Assembly: GCA_029245395.1 (NCBI GenBank)
Contig: JAQWPL010000018.1
Coordinates: 62,001-126,000 of the forward strand
Direction: 5' to 3'
DNA length: 64,000 nt
Source of the DNA: Gammaproteobacteria bacterium
GTDB lineage: Bacteria > Pseudomonadota > Gammaproteobacteria > Pseudomonadales > Pseudohongiellaceae
Positions 36,435 to 47,267 of this stretch are shown here, piece after piece (positions within the stretch are counted from its first letter, which is position 1; every line of letters begins with the position of its first letter). The position numbers were made by a program, and so were the translations under genes. The notes under the pieces are model-generated. The model saw only the letters and a program-made list of their open reading frames with translations. It did not search any database and was not told the DNA's origin.

Positions 36435-37426
36435 TGTTGTGATGCCCGTTTTACTGCTTCGTCAGTACTGACTGCCGCATCGTTTTCAATAAAATCGAAA
36501 TCGGGAAACTGGCTGGTGCCATCGAAGGTAGTAATGATGTCATTGTTTTGATTTTCTCCGCAATCCCAATAGCGAATGCGCAAGTAGTTGTCTTCGTTGG
36601 CAAGTTCAGTCCAACTCTGACGTGAATACCAGGGCTCACTCAAGTTGATCGGATCAAAGACCCAGTAATCTGCTTCCAGGGTTATACCATCTACTTTTTT
36701 CCAGCGCTCCACCACTTCCACCTGATTTGAGTAATCGGGTTGCGTACCACGCTGGTATTGCCCTGGCATGAGATACATCGTGTGCATAACCAGCATGCCT
36801 TGTGTCCAGAATCCGATAGTATCGCCATTCCAGGAAGCATAGGCATCTTCTGGCAAAGTATGAGTACTGCCATCTGTATAAACCCGGCGGACATCGTTCA
36901 CCATTTCATTGATTAACCAGGTCTGATCCGGTGTCACAATAAATTCATGGAGGAAAGGCTCTGTTGCCCATCTTGGGTGCCCTGGAGGGCGGCAATCAGA
37001 GATAGGATCATACTCACCACCAGTTGCGGCCAGTTGGTCGATCTTGGCTTGCCGTGCGGCTATACCTGAATTCGTCAGTTTTGCAGTAGTTTCACTCGCA
37101 CGTATGTCAGGATCAAAAGATAAACCTCCACCAGTACGGGTAAAAATCCCCGACCAGTCATAGGCAGGCTCAGTCAACATCTCCAGGCTCAATTGTTCTC
37201 CTCCCTCAGCCTGCTGTTCCAGGAACTGATACAGTGCCAGGGCCGAGTCAAATTCTTCTCCGAATGCCTGTAGCCTGGGTTTATTTACTGCCCAGGAAGC
37301 ATCCTTATCCAGCCACACTGTAGTGTCTTGCCCAAATACAGGGTTGGTCAACAAGGCGAAAAATGGAAGAGCCAGAATGGATACTTGCATGGATAATTGA
37401 TGTAATAATGCTTTGGTAGGGGTCAC
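36431..37426 (-). CDS. Exported protein of unknown function, DUF6152 partner
   Basis: 331 residues with a signal peptide (hydrophobic region 12-30, cleavage near FGQD). No known domain. It is rich in aromatic and acidic residues, with repeated tryptophans (SWTELANEDNYLRIRYWDCGE) that suggest a lipocalin-like or carbohydrate-binding fold, but that is speculation. It contains two cysteines far apart (ISDCRPPGHPRW and YWDCGE) that might pair. Coupled by ATGA overlap to the DUF6152 gene; such pairs recur in related bacteria, as I recall. No promoter evident in the 283-bp gap to the divergent CheW-like gene. Confidence 0.75.
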   Translation of the reverse strand: MTPTKALLHQLSMQVSILALPFFALLTNPVFGQDTTVWLDKDASWAVNKPRLQAFGEEFDSALALYQFLEQQAEGGEQLSLEMLTEPAYDWSGIFTRTGGGLSFDPDIRASETTAKLTNSGIAARQAKIDQLAATGGEYDPISDCRPPGHPRWATEPFLHEFIVTPDQTWLINEMVNDVRRVYTDGSTHTLPEDAYASWNGDTIGFWTQGMLVMHTMYLMPGQYQRGTQPDYSNQVEVVERWKKVDGITLEADYWVFDPINLSEPWYSRQSWTELANEDNYLRIRYWDCGENQNNDIITTFDGTSQFPDFDFIENDAAVSTDEAVKRASQQ

Positions 37427-37709
37427 TGAAAAAATCTCGCGTGTAGTATTCGCTCAAAGCATACCTAGTCGCTAACAAGTGTGTCCAGTCTATAAAACAA
37501 CGTTTTTTGAGCACCCATATTAGATAGATCCTTCTTATTGCGAGGAAACCCCCAGAAACTCTATCCACATCACACATTGCGGATATAAACCCTGTGCATT
37601 ATGCTCCGTAGGCTTTATATAATCTATCTGACGAAATGGCTGTTTCAGATAACGAATCAACAACTTAGTGCCATGTCATAAAGCATTTTAAGCTATTCCA
37701 GAACAGGAC

Positions 37710-38168
37710 ATGCCAGATAGCGACCAGCAGAAGGCGAGTTGTCTCCTGTTAAGCACAAAAGACTGCCAAATGCTGGTGCCTAGAAACATTGTTGCTGAAG
37801 TTGTGCGTTATTCCTTTGTGGAATTTAACGAAGACGATGATTCCGGATTGCACTCTTTTGCCTGGCGCGGATGTAGCGTGCCGCTTATCAGCAATTCACT
37901 ACTTGGAGAGATTACTGAAGGCGATCTCGATGAGGATACAAGGGTAGTGATATGTTACGGGTTGAAGAATAACCGCATGTTACCTTTTTATGGGTTCACC
38001 GTGTTAAAAAGCCCTCAACTTTTGCAGCTGACAGAAAGTGACATGACAGAAATAACTGAAGTTCCGTTACATCCTGGCGAACTCATGAAAGTTACCTTAC
38101 AGGATGCCGAAGTCATCATCCCAAAAGTGGAATATTTTGAAGATACTGTACTAAAGATTATTCATTAG
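37710..38168 (+). CDS. CheW-like protein (ChpC-type)
   Basis: 152-residue CheW-fold protein. The segments SCLLLSTKDCQMLVPRNIVAEVVRY, FAWRGCSVPLISNSLLG and NRMLPFYGFTVLKSP match the ChpC subgroup, which couples receptors to the ChpA kinase in the twitching/cAMP Chp system of pseudomonads. No other chemotaxis gene lies nearby. It is divergent from the exported pair and convergent with the M2 peptidase. Confidence 0.75.
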   Translation: MPDSDQQKASCLLLSTKDCQMLVPRNIVAEVVRYSFVEFNEDDDSGLHSFAWRGCSVPLISNSLLGEITEGDLDEDTRVVICYGLKNNRMLPFYGFTVLKSPQLLQLTESDMTEITEVPLHPGELMKVTLQDAEVIIPKVEYFEDTVLKIIH

Positions 38169-38301
38169 CATCTGATTTATAAGGAATATTTCATCTCAGC
38201 TGTCTGTCTGGCTATTATTGATCCCAAGGTCGGAATTAAGCGAATCAGTATGCTGTATTCATACTTGAAAAGTCCTTTTTAAAAAATCCAACGAGAGTGT
38301 G

Positions 38302-40119
38302 TTACCAACCGCATTGACGAAATTGGTTTTGCTGATCCAGCCAATCCTTGAGTGGTGCAAAATAATCAATGATCGCTGAAGCATCCAGCTCACGCTGGCC
38401 TGTCATGGCTTCCATAGCATCCTGCCAAGGGCGGCTCATACCCATCTCCAACATAGCATTAAGTTTTTCACCGGCTTCTTCACTGCCATAAATTGAACAG
38501 CGATGCAGTGGGCCTTCATAGCCAGACACTTCACACAGCTCACGATGAAACTGGAATTGTTGAATATAGGCAAGGAAATAACGCATGTAGGGTGTATTCC
38601 CGGGAATGTGGAATTTAGCTCCCGGATCAAAAAAGTCTTCACTACGTTGCATAGGGGCAGTGACACCCTGGTATTGCTCACGTAAATCCCACCAACCACG
38701 GTTATATTCATCCGGTGGTATTTCACCGTTGAATACCTGCCAGCGCCACTTGTCGATCATCAAACCCCAGGGCAGGAAAGCTATCTTGTCCAGGGCGATA
38801 CTCATCAGGTACCCAATGTCACCTTCAGCAGGGGGTTCTTCGTCCAGCCAGCCAATATCCACCAGGTACTTTGGTGTGACCGACAACGATATTGTATCGC
38901 CTGTGGCTTCGTGAAAACCGTCATTGGCACTGCCACGGAATAGGGGAGGCTGTTCTTTATAGGCTCGTTGGTAAAAATTGTGGCCCAGTTCGTGATGTAT
39001 GGTGCGAAAATCATCGGCGCTTTTGTCGATACACATCTTGATACGCAGATCATCCTTGTCATCCAGGTCCCAGGCACTGGCATGACAAACCGCCAGGTGA
39101 TCTACCGGTTCAACAAACATGGATCGCTCCCAGAACGTCTCAGGAAGGGGATCAAACCCGAGGGAAGTAAAAAAACCTTCGGCGATACGGACCATGTCTT
39201 TTTCATCGCTGACATATTCCTGTACCAGTTGATCCAGGTCGTAACCCAGATCTGAGGATTCAGGTTTGACGATATCATACAGGGCTGTCCAATCCTGCGC
39301 CCACTGATTGCCCATGACGTGGGCAGGAATAGGACCCGTTGGAGGTACCACTTCGGGGCCATAATAATCACTGAGCTCAGCGCGGACATGGCAATGCAGG
39401 GCATCATAAAAAGGTTTGACCTTTAGCCACTGGTCATCGGCATCCGCAGCAAATGCATCGGCGTCCATGTCGTACTTGGATCGCCAGAACACACTCAGGT
39501 TGTCATATCCCAGCTCCTGAGCGCCCTGGTTGCCAATTTCTACCTGTCGCTCATAGAGGGCTTTCATAGGTTTGGCTATCTCGCGCCAGCCGGTCCAGAA
39601 TTCCAGTAATTCATCTGCATCATGACTCTCACGCATCAGGTTTTCAATGCGGTCACCCGAATAGCAGACTTCCTGACCGGTAACACCTTCTGGTCTGCAG
39701 TATTCACCAGCACCATACAAAGCCTGAAGCTCCGAAAATATTTCTGCCAACTCTCGACTCATTTCTGAATCCAGAGGAGCAGGAATGGTTAAAAACTGTT
39801 TCAACAATTCCATTTTCCGACGATCGCTTGTGCCCAGCTCCAGGTCATTAAAGCGAGCCGCATCAGTTGCATATTGGACAGATAGCTCTAAAAAGCGTTG
39901 GTAAGTGAGAGCTTCCAGTGTCTGGCTGTCGTAATTAATGAAAGTATTGGCTAGCCATGACGCATGACTTAACTCATGGCTGGCTTCTTCCAGACGGCTT
40001 TCAGCCTCAGACAGGAATGCAAGAGCCTCTTGCGTGTCTGGTTCATTGTTAGCTGCCTGTAGCGTTAAGGAACAGGCAAAAGCCATCATCAGTTTTAGCA
40101 GATTATTGAATACTTTCAT
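38302..40119 (-). CDS. Exported M2-family peptidyl-dipeptidase (ACE-like)
   Basis: 605-residue zinc metallopeptidase related to angiotensin-converting enzyme, removing C-terminal dipeptides. HELGH is at 376-380, followed by the third zinc ligand in NDGFHEATGD. The signal peptide spans about 1-22 (LQAANNE). Typical segments include RSKYDMDADAF, and PYMRYFLAYIQQFQFHREL near the C-terminus. Length fits single-domain bacterial ACE homologues. It starts 20 bp after the upstream exported NTF2-like gene, so both are likely co-transcribed. Periplasmic peptide use is inferred, as for the M3 peptidase at 4464. Confidence 0.93.
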   Translation of the reverse strand: MKVFNNLLKLMMAFACSLTLQAANNEPDTQEALAFLSEAESRLEEASHELSHASWLANTFINYDSQTLEALTYQRFLELSVQYATDAARFNDLELGTSDRRKMELLKQFLTIPAPLDSEMSRELAEIFSELQALYGAGEYCRPEGVTGQEVCYSGDRIENLMRESHDADELLEFWTGWREIAKPMKALYERQVEIGNQGAQELGYDNLSVFWRSKYDMDADAFAADADDQWLKVKPFYDALHCHVRAELSDYYGPEVVPPTGPIPAHVMGNQWAQDWTALYDIVKPESSDLGYDLDQLVQEYVSDEKDMVRIAEGFFTSLGFDPLPETFWERSMFVEPVDHLAVCHASAWDLDDKDDLRIKMCIDKSADDFRTIHHELGHNFYQRAYKEQPPLFRGSANDGFHEATGDTISLSVTPKYLVDIGWLDEEPPAEGDIGYLMSIALDKIAFLPWGLMIDKWRWQVFNGEIPPDEYNRGWWDLREQYQGVTAPMQRSEDFFDPGAKFHIPGNTPYMRYFLAYIQQFQFHRELCEVSGYEGPLHRCSIYGSEEAGEKLNAMLEMGMSRPWQDAMEAMTGQRELDASAIIDYFAPLKDWLDQQNQFRQCGW

Positions 40120-40139
40120 GAACAGGTCTCTTCGTCAGG

Positions 40140-41069
40140 TTATTGTGTTTCGTCAAAGGAAAGAGGCAAGTTACCATTATAGGGCGGCCAGTTTGGTACT
40201 GGCTGCGTTGGATGCGCATAAAACATGGCGGCATGAACGTGGCGGATCAGGCCATCTTCAATACTGAACACTTCAGTGAAATGATTGCGCCAGCGTTCGT
40301 TACCGGGACGGCGCAGGAAAACTACGGAGACCATGGCTATTTGCTGTTCCACATCAACAACCTGTACTCGCCTGGCTGCGACCTGGGCAAGGCCGAAATC
40401 ACCAGAGGTACGGCAGTCACTGGTCCCGTTAAAACCAGTAGCACCAGGAGCCAATGGGCCGCCAAAGGTGGACTGGCCATTCTCTCTACGTGAGCAACCA
40501 GGGTGGCCTTTGATCACCTTGCTGTTCTGGGCAATGATGCCATCGAAATAACTGTTGGCAATGGCTATTAAGTCGTCACGGCTATAACGCTTGTCTAAGG
40601 GAACAAATCCTCCGTTGGGCGGATTGGCAATCAACTCGTCAGCATTCCAGTACACAGTGCCGGGTACACCTTGCAGACCAAGATCATTTTCGCGACCAAT
40701 ATGCCACTCGGCTTCAGTTATTAGATTGTTTGACACCTTCATGCGCAGGGAAACCGCTGCTCGCTCTCCGCTTTCTTCCAAGAGGCCGAAATATCCCGCA
40801 GTTTGACCCACCGGGTCAAAATAGCGGCGCTGCAATTCTCCCAGCGAGGTGACAGTAGTCCAGAGACCTTCATCATTGGGCACAACAATAGAATTTTCTG
40901 TCTGTCTGAAGCCATAACTCAGAGGAGCCTGTGAGGCATCACTGGCAATGATGGCGTCCAGGTACTGGTCGAGAAAGTCAGCCAGACAACTGCGGTCGCA
41001 GTCCTGTGCTTGAGTGGACAATGAAAAAGATCCTGCTAGTACCAGCAATACAAATAGTCGAATGGACAT
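40140..41069 (-). CDS. Exported NTF2-like protein of unknown function
   Basis: 309 residues from ATG 41069 (AGGGGG a few bases upstream; the frame runs 19 codons further without a site). Signal peptide ends at TQAQDCDR. The mature protein begins with a SnoaL/NTF2-like segment (CLADFLDQYLDAIIASDASQAP) and ends with VVDVEQQIAMVSVVFLRRPG and FTEVFSIEDGLIRHVHAAMFY, typical of the same fold. Cysteines at CDRSC, HPGCSRR and TSDCRTSG may pair. Similar to DUF8021-type proteins by pattern only. It precedes the M2 peptidase by 20 bp. Confidence 0.68.
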   Translation of the reverse strand: MSIRLFVLLVLAGSFSLSTQAQDCDRSCLADFLDQYLDAIIASDASQAPLSYGFRQTENSIVVPNDEGLWTTVTSLGELQRRYFDPVGQTAGYFGLLEESGERAAVSLRMKVSNNLITEAEWHIGRENDLGLQGVPGTVYWNADELIANPPNGGFVPLDKRYSRDDLIAIANSYFDGIIAQNSKVIKGHPGCSRRENGQSTFGGPLAPGATGFNGTSDCRTSGDFGLAQVAARRVQVVDVEQQIAMVSVVFLRRPGNERWRNHFTEVFSIEDGLIRHVHAAMFYAHPTQPVPNWPPYNGNLPLSFDETQ

Positions 41070-41163
41070 TTGGCCCCCTGTCTTGTGTGTGTTGATATTC
41101 AAAGTGAGAGAGTGATTCTCTTTCAAGACAGGGTAGCTTGCAACCGGTACTAACAGCAGAAAA

Positions 41164-42398
<1,235 letters not shown>

Positions 42399-42492
42399 GG
42401 GAGAACCCTATTGGTTTTAAAACGCCCATGTAGCATATAGGCGAGGTCTGGAGTAGTCCAGCGAGTGCTCCGGGTATTTTGTACTCATTGAC

Positions 42493-45400
42493 TCAAGCTG
42501 TTGCTGTTAATCCAGGGCCTGTGTTGATGGCAGAGGCTTCCAGTTTAGTACCTTTAATATCTTCCAGGATTACGTACAGGCAGGGTATCAGCAGCAAGGT
42601 GATGATGGTCGCAAACACAATGCCAAAAGCCATCGAGGTGGCCATCGGTATCAGGAACTGGGCCTGCATGCTGGTTTCCAACAGGATTGGCAGCAGGCCG
42701 AAAAAGGTCGTCAGAGAGGTGAGCAGGATGGCACGAAAACGACGTGCGCCACCTTTAATTACGGCGCTGACAACTTCTTCACCATCGGCTATAGCCTTGT
42801 TGACGAAATTCACCAGAATAATGCTGTCATTTACGACAACACCCGAAAGCGCAATGATGCCAAGGAAAGACATAAAGTTAACGGGAATACCAACTATCAG
42901 GTGTCCGACAATGGCGCCCACCATGCCAAAGGGAATTACCCCCATGATCATAATGGGTTGTGTGTAGGAACGTAGCGGGATTGCCAGCAGGGCGTAAATA
43001 CCGAAGATGGCGAACATCATGCCCCGGACCATGTCCTGGATGATGCTTTGTTGCTCTGCGGTGCCGCCATCTTCACGATAATCAACACTGGGATAGCGTG
43101 TTCTCAATTCAGGAAAAAAATTATTCTTAATGTCGTTGTTTACGACATTAGGTTCGACCATTGATTCGATGATGTCTGCATTCACTGCGACCGAACGTTC
43201 ACCATCTACTCTGTTAATCTGGGCATAACCGGACTGCATATTGAAATCGGCTATCGAAGTGAAGGGAACGGCTTCGCCATCATTGGTACGGATATACATA
43301 TCTTCCAGGTCACCAATGGAAATTCTTTCCTCTTCCGGGTAGCGCACCATCACCTTAACTTCGTCGTCACCACGTTGCAGTCGCTGGGCCTGGGAACCAT
43401 AAAAGGCATTGCGTACCTGGCTAGACAAATCATTTAGTGTGAAACCCATGACTTCAGCGCGTGGCAGCAGTTGTAACCTGAGTTCGTCCTTGTTGTTGAC
43501 AGCTTCATTCTTGATATTGATCAGGCCGCTGTAGGTGCGCAACTTGGCTTCGAGTTCTGATGCGGCGGCCGTCAGATCATCAGGGTTATTGCTCACAAGC
43601 TGGTATGAAATCGGATTGCCGCCAAAAACCTGCCCGGATGAAAAGGTCAGGGACTTCAGGCCAGGCATGTTTCCTACATAATTTTCCAGATACTGGGTTA
43701 ACAAGTCTGCATCTATTTGGCTGGGAACATCCTTATCCATTTCGATTGCGGCAGTACCGGAAGACACACCACTACCAACAATAATGACATGGTCAACTAC
43801 CTTGGTAGAGATTTCACCGGTTTCTGAATCCTCGAATTCGAATTTGCCGTTGAGAGACAGGGCGGCATTTTCCAGTTTGTTCATGATGGCACGAGTCTGT
43901 TGTTCGGGACTGCCTTCCACCATGGTAACGCTAGCCTGGATGAAGTCACTGGGAATTTCCGGGAGGAAAACAAGGCGGACCACGCCTCCTAATAGCAGAC
44001 CTGTCGTAATAATGAACATGCCAATAAAACTGGTAATTGTGATGTAACGGTTTCTAATACACTTTTCGACGAAAGGAGAGTAATGAGTATGGACAAAATG
44101 GTCGAGCATGGCATTGGCACGATGTGGAATTTTATTGAACCAGCTTTTCGCATTGGGCTTGCCGAAGTGCACCAGATGAGAAGGTAGAATCAGTTTGGAT
44201 TCAATTAATGAAAAGACCAGGCAAAGAATGACCACCCAGCCTATTGATTCAGTAAATGCTGCCGCAAAACCACTGATCATCAGCAGTGGCATAAAGGCAA
44301 CGATAGTGGTTAATACGCCAAAAGTAGCAGGCAGAGCTACACGATTGGCACCATGTACGATGCTTTGAGTGCTATGGCCATATTTGGTCATACTATGATG
44401 GGCGCTTTCACCGATGATAATGGCATCATCCACCACGATCCCAAGTACCATGATAAAGCCGAACAGGCTGAGCATATTCATATCAAGCCCAACAGAAGGC
44501 ATCAACGCAAAGGCTCCCAGGAACGAAATCGGAATACCTATCACGACCCAGAACGCCAGCTTGATTTCCAGGAAGATACTGAGAATGATCAGTACCAGGA
44601 AAGCTCCCATCAGGAGGTTGCTAGTCATCAGGTCAAGCCTGTCTTGCAGGTAAAAGGAAGAATCCGCCCAAACGTCCAGGTTAATTCCTTCTGGCAAAGT
44701 TTGTTGGCGTTCATCAACAAAGGTTCTAGCAGCTTGTGCCACTTGCAGCATGTTCTGGTTGCTGGTGGTCAGGACTGTGAGGCTGATGGATGGTTTGCCG
44801 TCAAATCGGGCATAGGTTTCGATATCTTCAAACCCATCAACTATCGTCGCGATATCGCCCAGTGTGAGGATAGTACCGTCAGTAGTGGTAAGCAGTACTA
44901 TTTTGTCGAAATCGTGGTAATCATAAGCAATCGCCTGGGTTCGTACCAAAATCTCACCACCTTCCGTGTCGATGGATCCTGCAGGCAGGTCTAGAGATGA
45001 GGCGCGGATACGCTGGGCGATTTGATCAAGAGAAAGTCCATACTTAAGCAGAGTGTTTTCTGAAACTTCGATACCAATTTCATAGGGACGGTCGCCTGCC
45101 ATCCTGACAGCGGTGACATCGCTCAGTTCAAGAAGCTCATCTCTGAGTTCCTGGGCTAGTTCTTTCTGGCTGATCGCATCAATATCACCGTACACTTCAA
45201 TGCGCAGGGCATCATTTCGCAAGAGGGTGCGGCTTACCGCTGCTGGTTCTGCATCTACCGGGAAATTGATGATGCCGTCAACACGAGTTTTAACATCATT
45301 GAGTACTTCATTGATGTCATAAGACTCATCAACTTCAAGGGTCACCGTGCCGCTGCCTTCGCGTGACACTGATCGGGTATCTGTCACACCATCAACATCT

Positions 45401-45636
45401 TCAACGGCTTCTTCAATTAGAATAATGATGCCTCTTTCGACATCTCCAGGAGTTGCTCCAGGATAAGCCATGGTGATCTGGATAGTAGTCAGATCAAAAT
45501 CCGGCATGGCTTTTTTTGTGATGGTGTACACCGAAAAAAGGCCTGCCATGATGATGACAATCATCATCAGGTTTGCAGCAACATGGTTGTTGGCAAACCA
45601 GGCAATCAAGCCTTTTTCTTCCTGCAGTGTGTTCAT
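42493..45636 (-). CDS. RND efflux transporter, inner-membrane subunit
   Basis: 1047-residue AcrB/MexF-superfamily pump (HAE-type). Twelve membrane segments in two halves are apparent, with the proton-relay aspartates in GIVVDDAIIIGE (segment 4) and large periplasmic loops after segments 1 and 7. The N-terminus lies at ANNHVAANLMMIVIIMAGLFSV, typical of the less-studied MMPL/HAE group with a short leader. It lies 104 bp after the adaptor gene with a palindrome between. No TolC-like gene is adjacent. Probable role: drug, metal or lipid export; substrate unknown. Confidence 0.95.
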   Translation of the reverse strand: MNTLQEEKGLIAWFANNHVAANLMMIVIIMAGLFSVYTITKKAMPDFDLTTIQITMAYPGATPGDVERGIIILIEEAVEDVDGVTDTRSVSREGSGTVTLEVDESYDINEVLNDVKTRVDGIINFPVDAEPAAVSRTLLRNDALRIEVYGDIDAISQKELAQELRDELLELSDVTAVRMAGDRPYEIGIEVSENTLLKYGLSLDQIAQRIRASSLDLPAGSIDTEGGEILVRTQAIAYDYHDFDKIVLLTTTDGTILTLGDIATIVDGFEDIETYARFDGKPSISLTVLTTSNQNMLQVAQAARTFVDERQQTLPEGINLDVWADSSFYLQDRLDLMTSNLLMGAFLVLIILSIFLEIKLAFWVVIGIPISFLGAFALMPSVGLDMNMLSLFGFIMVLGIVVDDAIIIGESAHHSMTKYGHSTQSIVHGANRVALPATFGVLTTIVAFMPLLMISGFAAAFTESIGWVVILCLVFSLIESKLILPSHLVHFGKPNAKSWFNKIPHRANAMLDHFVHTHYSPFVEKCIRNRYITITSFIGMFIITTGLLLGGVVRLVFLPEIPSDFIQASVTMVEGSPEQQTRAIMNKLENAALSLNGKFEFEDSETGEISTKVVDHVIIVGSGVSSGTAAIEMDKDVPSQIDADLLTQYLENYVGNMPGLKSLTFSSGQVFGGNPISYQLVSNNPDDLTAAASELEAKLRTYSGLINIKNEAVNNKDELRLQLLPRAEVMGFTLNDLSSQVRNAFYGSQAQRLQRGDDEVKVMVRYPEEERISIGDLEDMYIRTNDGEAVPFTSIADFNMQSGYAQINRVDGERSVAVNADIIESMVEPNVVNNDIKNNFFPELRTRYPSVDYREDGGTAEQQSIIQDMVRGMMFAIFGIYALLAIPLRSYTQPIMIMGVIPFGMVGAIVGHLIVGIPVNFMSFLGIIALSGVVVNDSIILVNFVNKAIADGEEVVSAVIKGGARRFRAILLTSLTTFFGLLPILLETSMQAQFLIPMATSMAFGIVFATIITLLLIPCLYVILEDIKGTKLEASAINTGPGLTATA

Positions 45637-45706
45637 GCCTAAATAGTGCTCCGATTTAAATTTTGTGGGTGACCAGCCGATTTTTCGTGCGAATCAATCT
45701 CTTTTA

Positions 45707-45728
45707 AAAATGAATGACTGTTCATTTT
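45707..45728. promoter_or_regulatory. TetR-operator-like palindrome between adaptor and pump genes
   Basis: AAAATGAA, TGACTG centre, TTCATTTT: a perfect 8-bp inverted repeat 71 bp before the pump start codon. The TGAATGA...TTCA form resembles operators of TetR/AcrR-family repressors. It has no T-run, so it is not a terminator. Confidence 0.5.
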
Positions 45729-45740
45729 CTATTTAATGAT

Positions 45741-46958
45741 TTACTCGATGGTCTGCAAAGTCTGCGCGTTACCGTCCACGTAATTGACCTGAACAGAAGC
45801 GCCGTTTAGTGGATTTTCGAGGCGAGTGAGAACAACTCTATCGCCATTTTCCAGTCCTCCAGAAATATAGACATCATCGCCATTAATGGTCAGCACCTCG
45901 ACTTCTTTAGGCCGTAAACGCCCTTCGGCATCTGCAGTCCAGATGAGGTTACTAGCCTGGAGTGTATAGCGGGGCAGAACAACGACATCTTCCAGTAAAC
46001 GGCCCTGAATCTGGGCGTTGACATAGGTGCCGATACGCAGGGGCTCTGAATCCCAGGAATCATTGGAATACAGGTTATAGGGATCTTCAATCTGCACCAC
46101 ACTGAACAGCACGCGGGTACGGGTATCCAGCACACCTTCAGTTCGAGTCAATTTTCCAGTCCATTGATGATTCTGATTGCCAATTCTGCTGATCAGGTCG
46201 ACATCAGCGGCATCGGTCAGGCCGTTGGCATTATTGAAATTACCGGTGGGTGTCGGTAGATCAAGAAAAGCAATTTTGGTTTCAGGGATTGGTAATCTGA
46301 CTTCTGCATAATCCACAGCAAAAGTTTCTGCAATAGAAGCGCCTGTTATCACATATTGGCCGATATCGGTATTTTTTGAGCTTACCAAGCCATCGTAGGG
46401 GGCGAAGATGGTTGTTTTTCCAAGATCTGTCTGTGCCTGGATAAGGTCAGCTACAGCAGAGACCAGCCTGGCTTTAGCTTCTTCGAGTTGAGGTTTGCGT
46501 AGATATAAATCTTTTGCCCGAACGCGAGCTTGTTCTGCTTCCGTCATGCGATCCCATTCCCTCTGCGCCACATCGGCCTGACCGCGTTCCTGTTCCAGGA
46601 GGCTGCGCGCCGTAGCAACACTTGCTTCTGCCCGACTGACAGCAGCCCGATAATTCTGGTCATCCAGCCTTATCAGGGTGTTACCTTGTCTGAAAAAGCC
46701 GCCAGCTACAAACGCAGGGGAAACCTCAACGACCTGTCCGGATACTTCAGAAACCAGGTTTGTCCGTGTTCGGGGTTCTACTGTGCCTTGGGAAGGAACT
46801 GTAATGTAAGTATCCTGCACAACAACAGCTATAGCATCGACAACCACAATGAGTTGTTGAGGTTCGTTTTGTTCCGCTTCAGGGCGAGCAAGGCGCAACA
46901 GTACAGCTACAGCCACTGCTGCAATGATGATAAGAACTGGCAAGACCTTTTTGAACAT
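45741..46958 (-). CDS. RND efflux periplasmic adaptor (membrane fusion protein)
   Basis: 405-residue adaptor. An N-terminal membrane anchor (LPVLIIIAAVAVAVLLRLA) is followed by the lipoyl half-motif TNLVSEVSGQVVEVSPAF, a coiled-coil hairpin (about 105-170, including SLLEQERGQADVAQREWDR), the second lipoyl half FAPYDGLVSSKN, and a beta-barrel plus membrane-proximal domain at the C-terminus. It links the RND pump to an outer-membrane channel. AGGAAGGA precedes the start. It is upstream of, and presumably co-expressed with, the pump gene. Confidence 0.94.
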   Translation of the reverse strand: MFKKVLPVLIIIAAVAVAVLLRLARPEAEQNEPQQLIVVVDAIAVVVQDTYITVPSQGTVEPRTRTNLVSEVSGQVVEVSPAFVAGGFFRQGNTLIRLDDQNYRAAVSRAEASVATARSLLEQERGQADVAQREWDRMTEAEQARVRAKDLYLRKPQLEEAKARLVSAVADLIQAQTDLGKTTIFAPYDGLVSSKNTDIGQYVITGASIAETFAVDYAEVRLPIPETKIAFLDLPTPTGNFNNANGLTDAADVDLISRIGNQNHQWTGKLTRTEGVLDTRTRVLFSVVQIEDPYNLYSNDSWDSEPLRIGTYVNAQIQGRLLEDVVVLPRYTLQASNLIWTADAEGRLRPKEVEVLTINGDDVYISGGLENGDRVVLTRLENPLNGASVQVNYVDGNAQTLQTIE

Positions 46959-47267
46959 GAAATATTCCTTCCTATACGTCCCTTATTAATTATTCCGGGA
47001 TTTTCTTCTACCTATTGAAAGACAGTGGCTCGTTACTGTTCCTGGTATATGCCCCAAAAGGCTATTCATCAGACCGGGAAATTACTGATTAATCACCAGA
47101 CTGACTATCCGTTTTACGTACAACATACTGATTCGGATTACATTTTTTTAAATATGACTGACCAGTCATAAATTTTCAGGAATATTACTCCTTATGTGTC
47201 GCTGTAGCAACGGCAAAGGCATAAGTAATGAGGAAAAATATGATTCCAGCCAGGAAAACCGGGATGT
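46959..47267. other. 309-bp intergenic region upstream of the RND operon
   Basis: No coding frame here is convincing. It holds the promoter region of the adaptor-pump operon on the minus strand, including the palindrome at 47153-47170, and the downstream flank of miaE, also minus strand. No T-run hairpin is evident after miaE. Confidence 0.5.
47153..47170. promoter_or_regulatory. TetR-operator-like palindrome upstream of the RND operon
   Basis: TATGACTG, AC centre, CAGTCATA: a perfect 8-bp inverted repeat about 195 bp before the adaptor start codon. The TGACTGACCAGTCA core is a common TetR/AcrR-family operator form. The regulator is not in the window. Confidence 0.6.

Noticed and set aside
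38302-40119. Reading the M2 peptidase as a regulatory angiotensin-converting enzyme
   Set aside because: Only the fold and zinc site are shared; in bacteria a general dipeptidase role is more likely.
44353-44994. 213-codon plus-strand frame antisense to the RND pump gene
   Set aside because: The pump protein is intact and conserved on the opposite strand; the antisense frame has no domain pattern and odd composition (rich in His and Gln).
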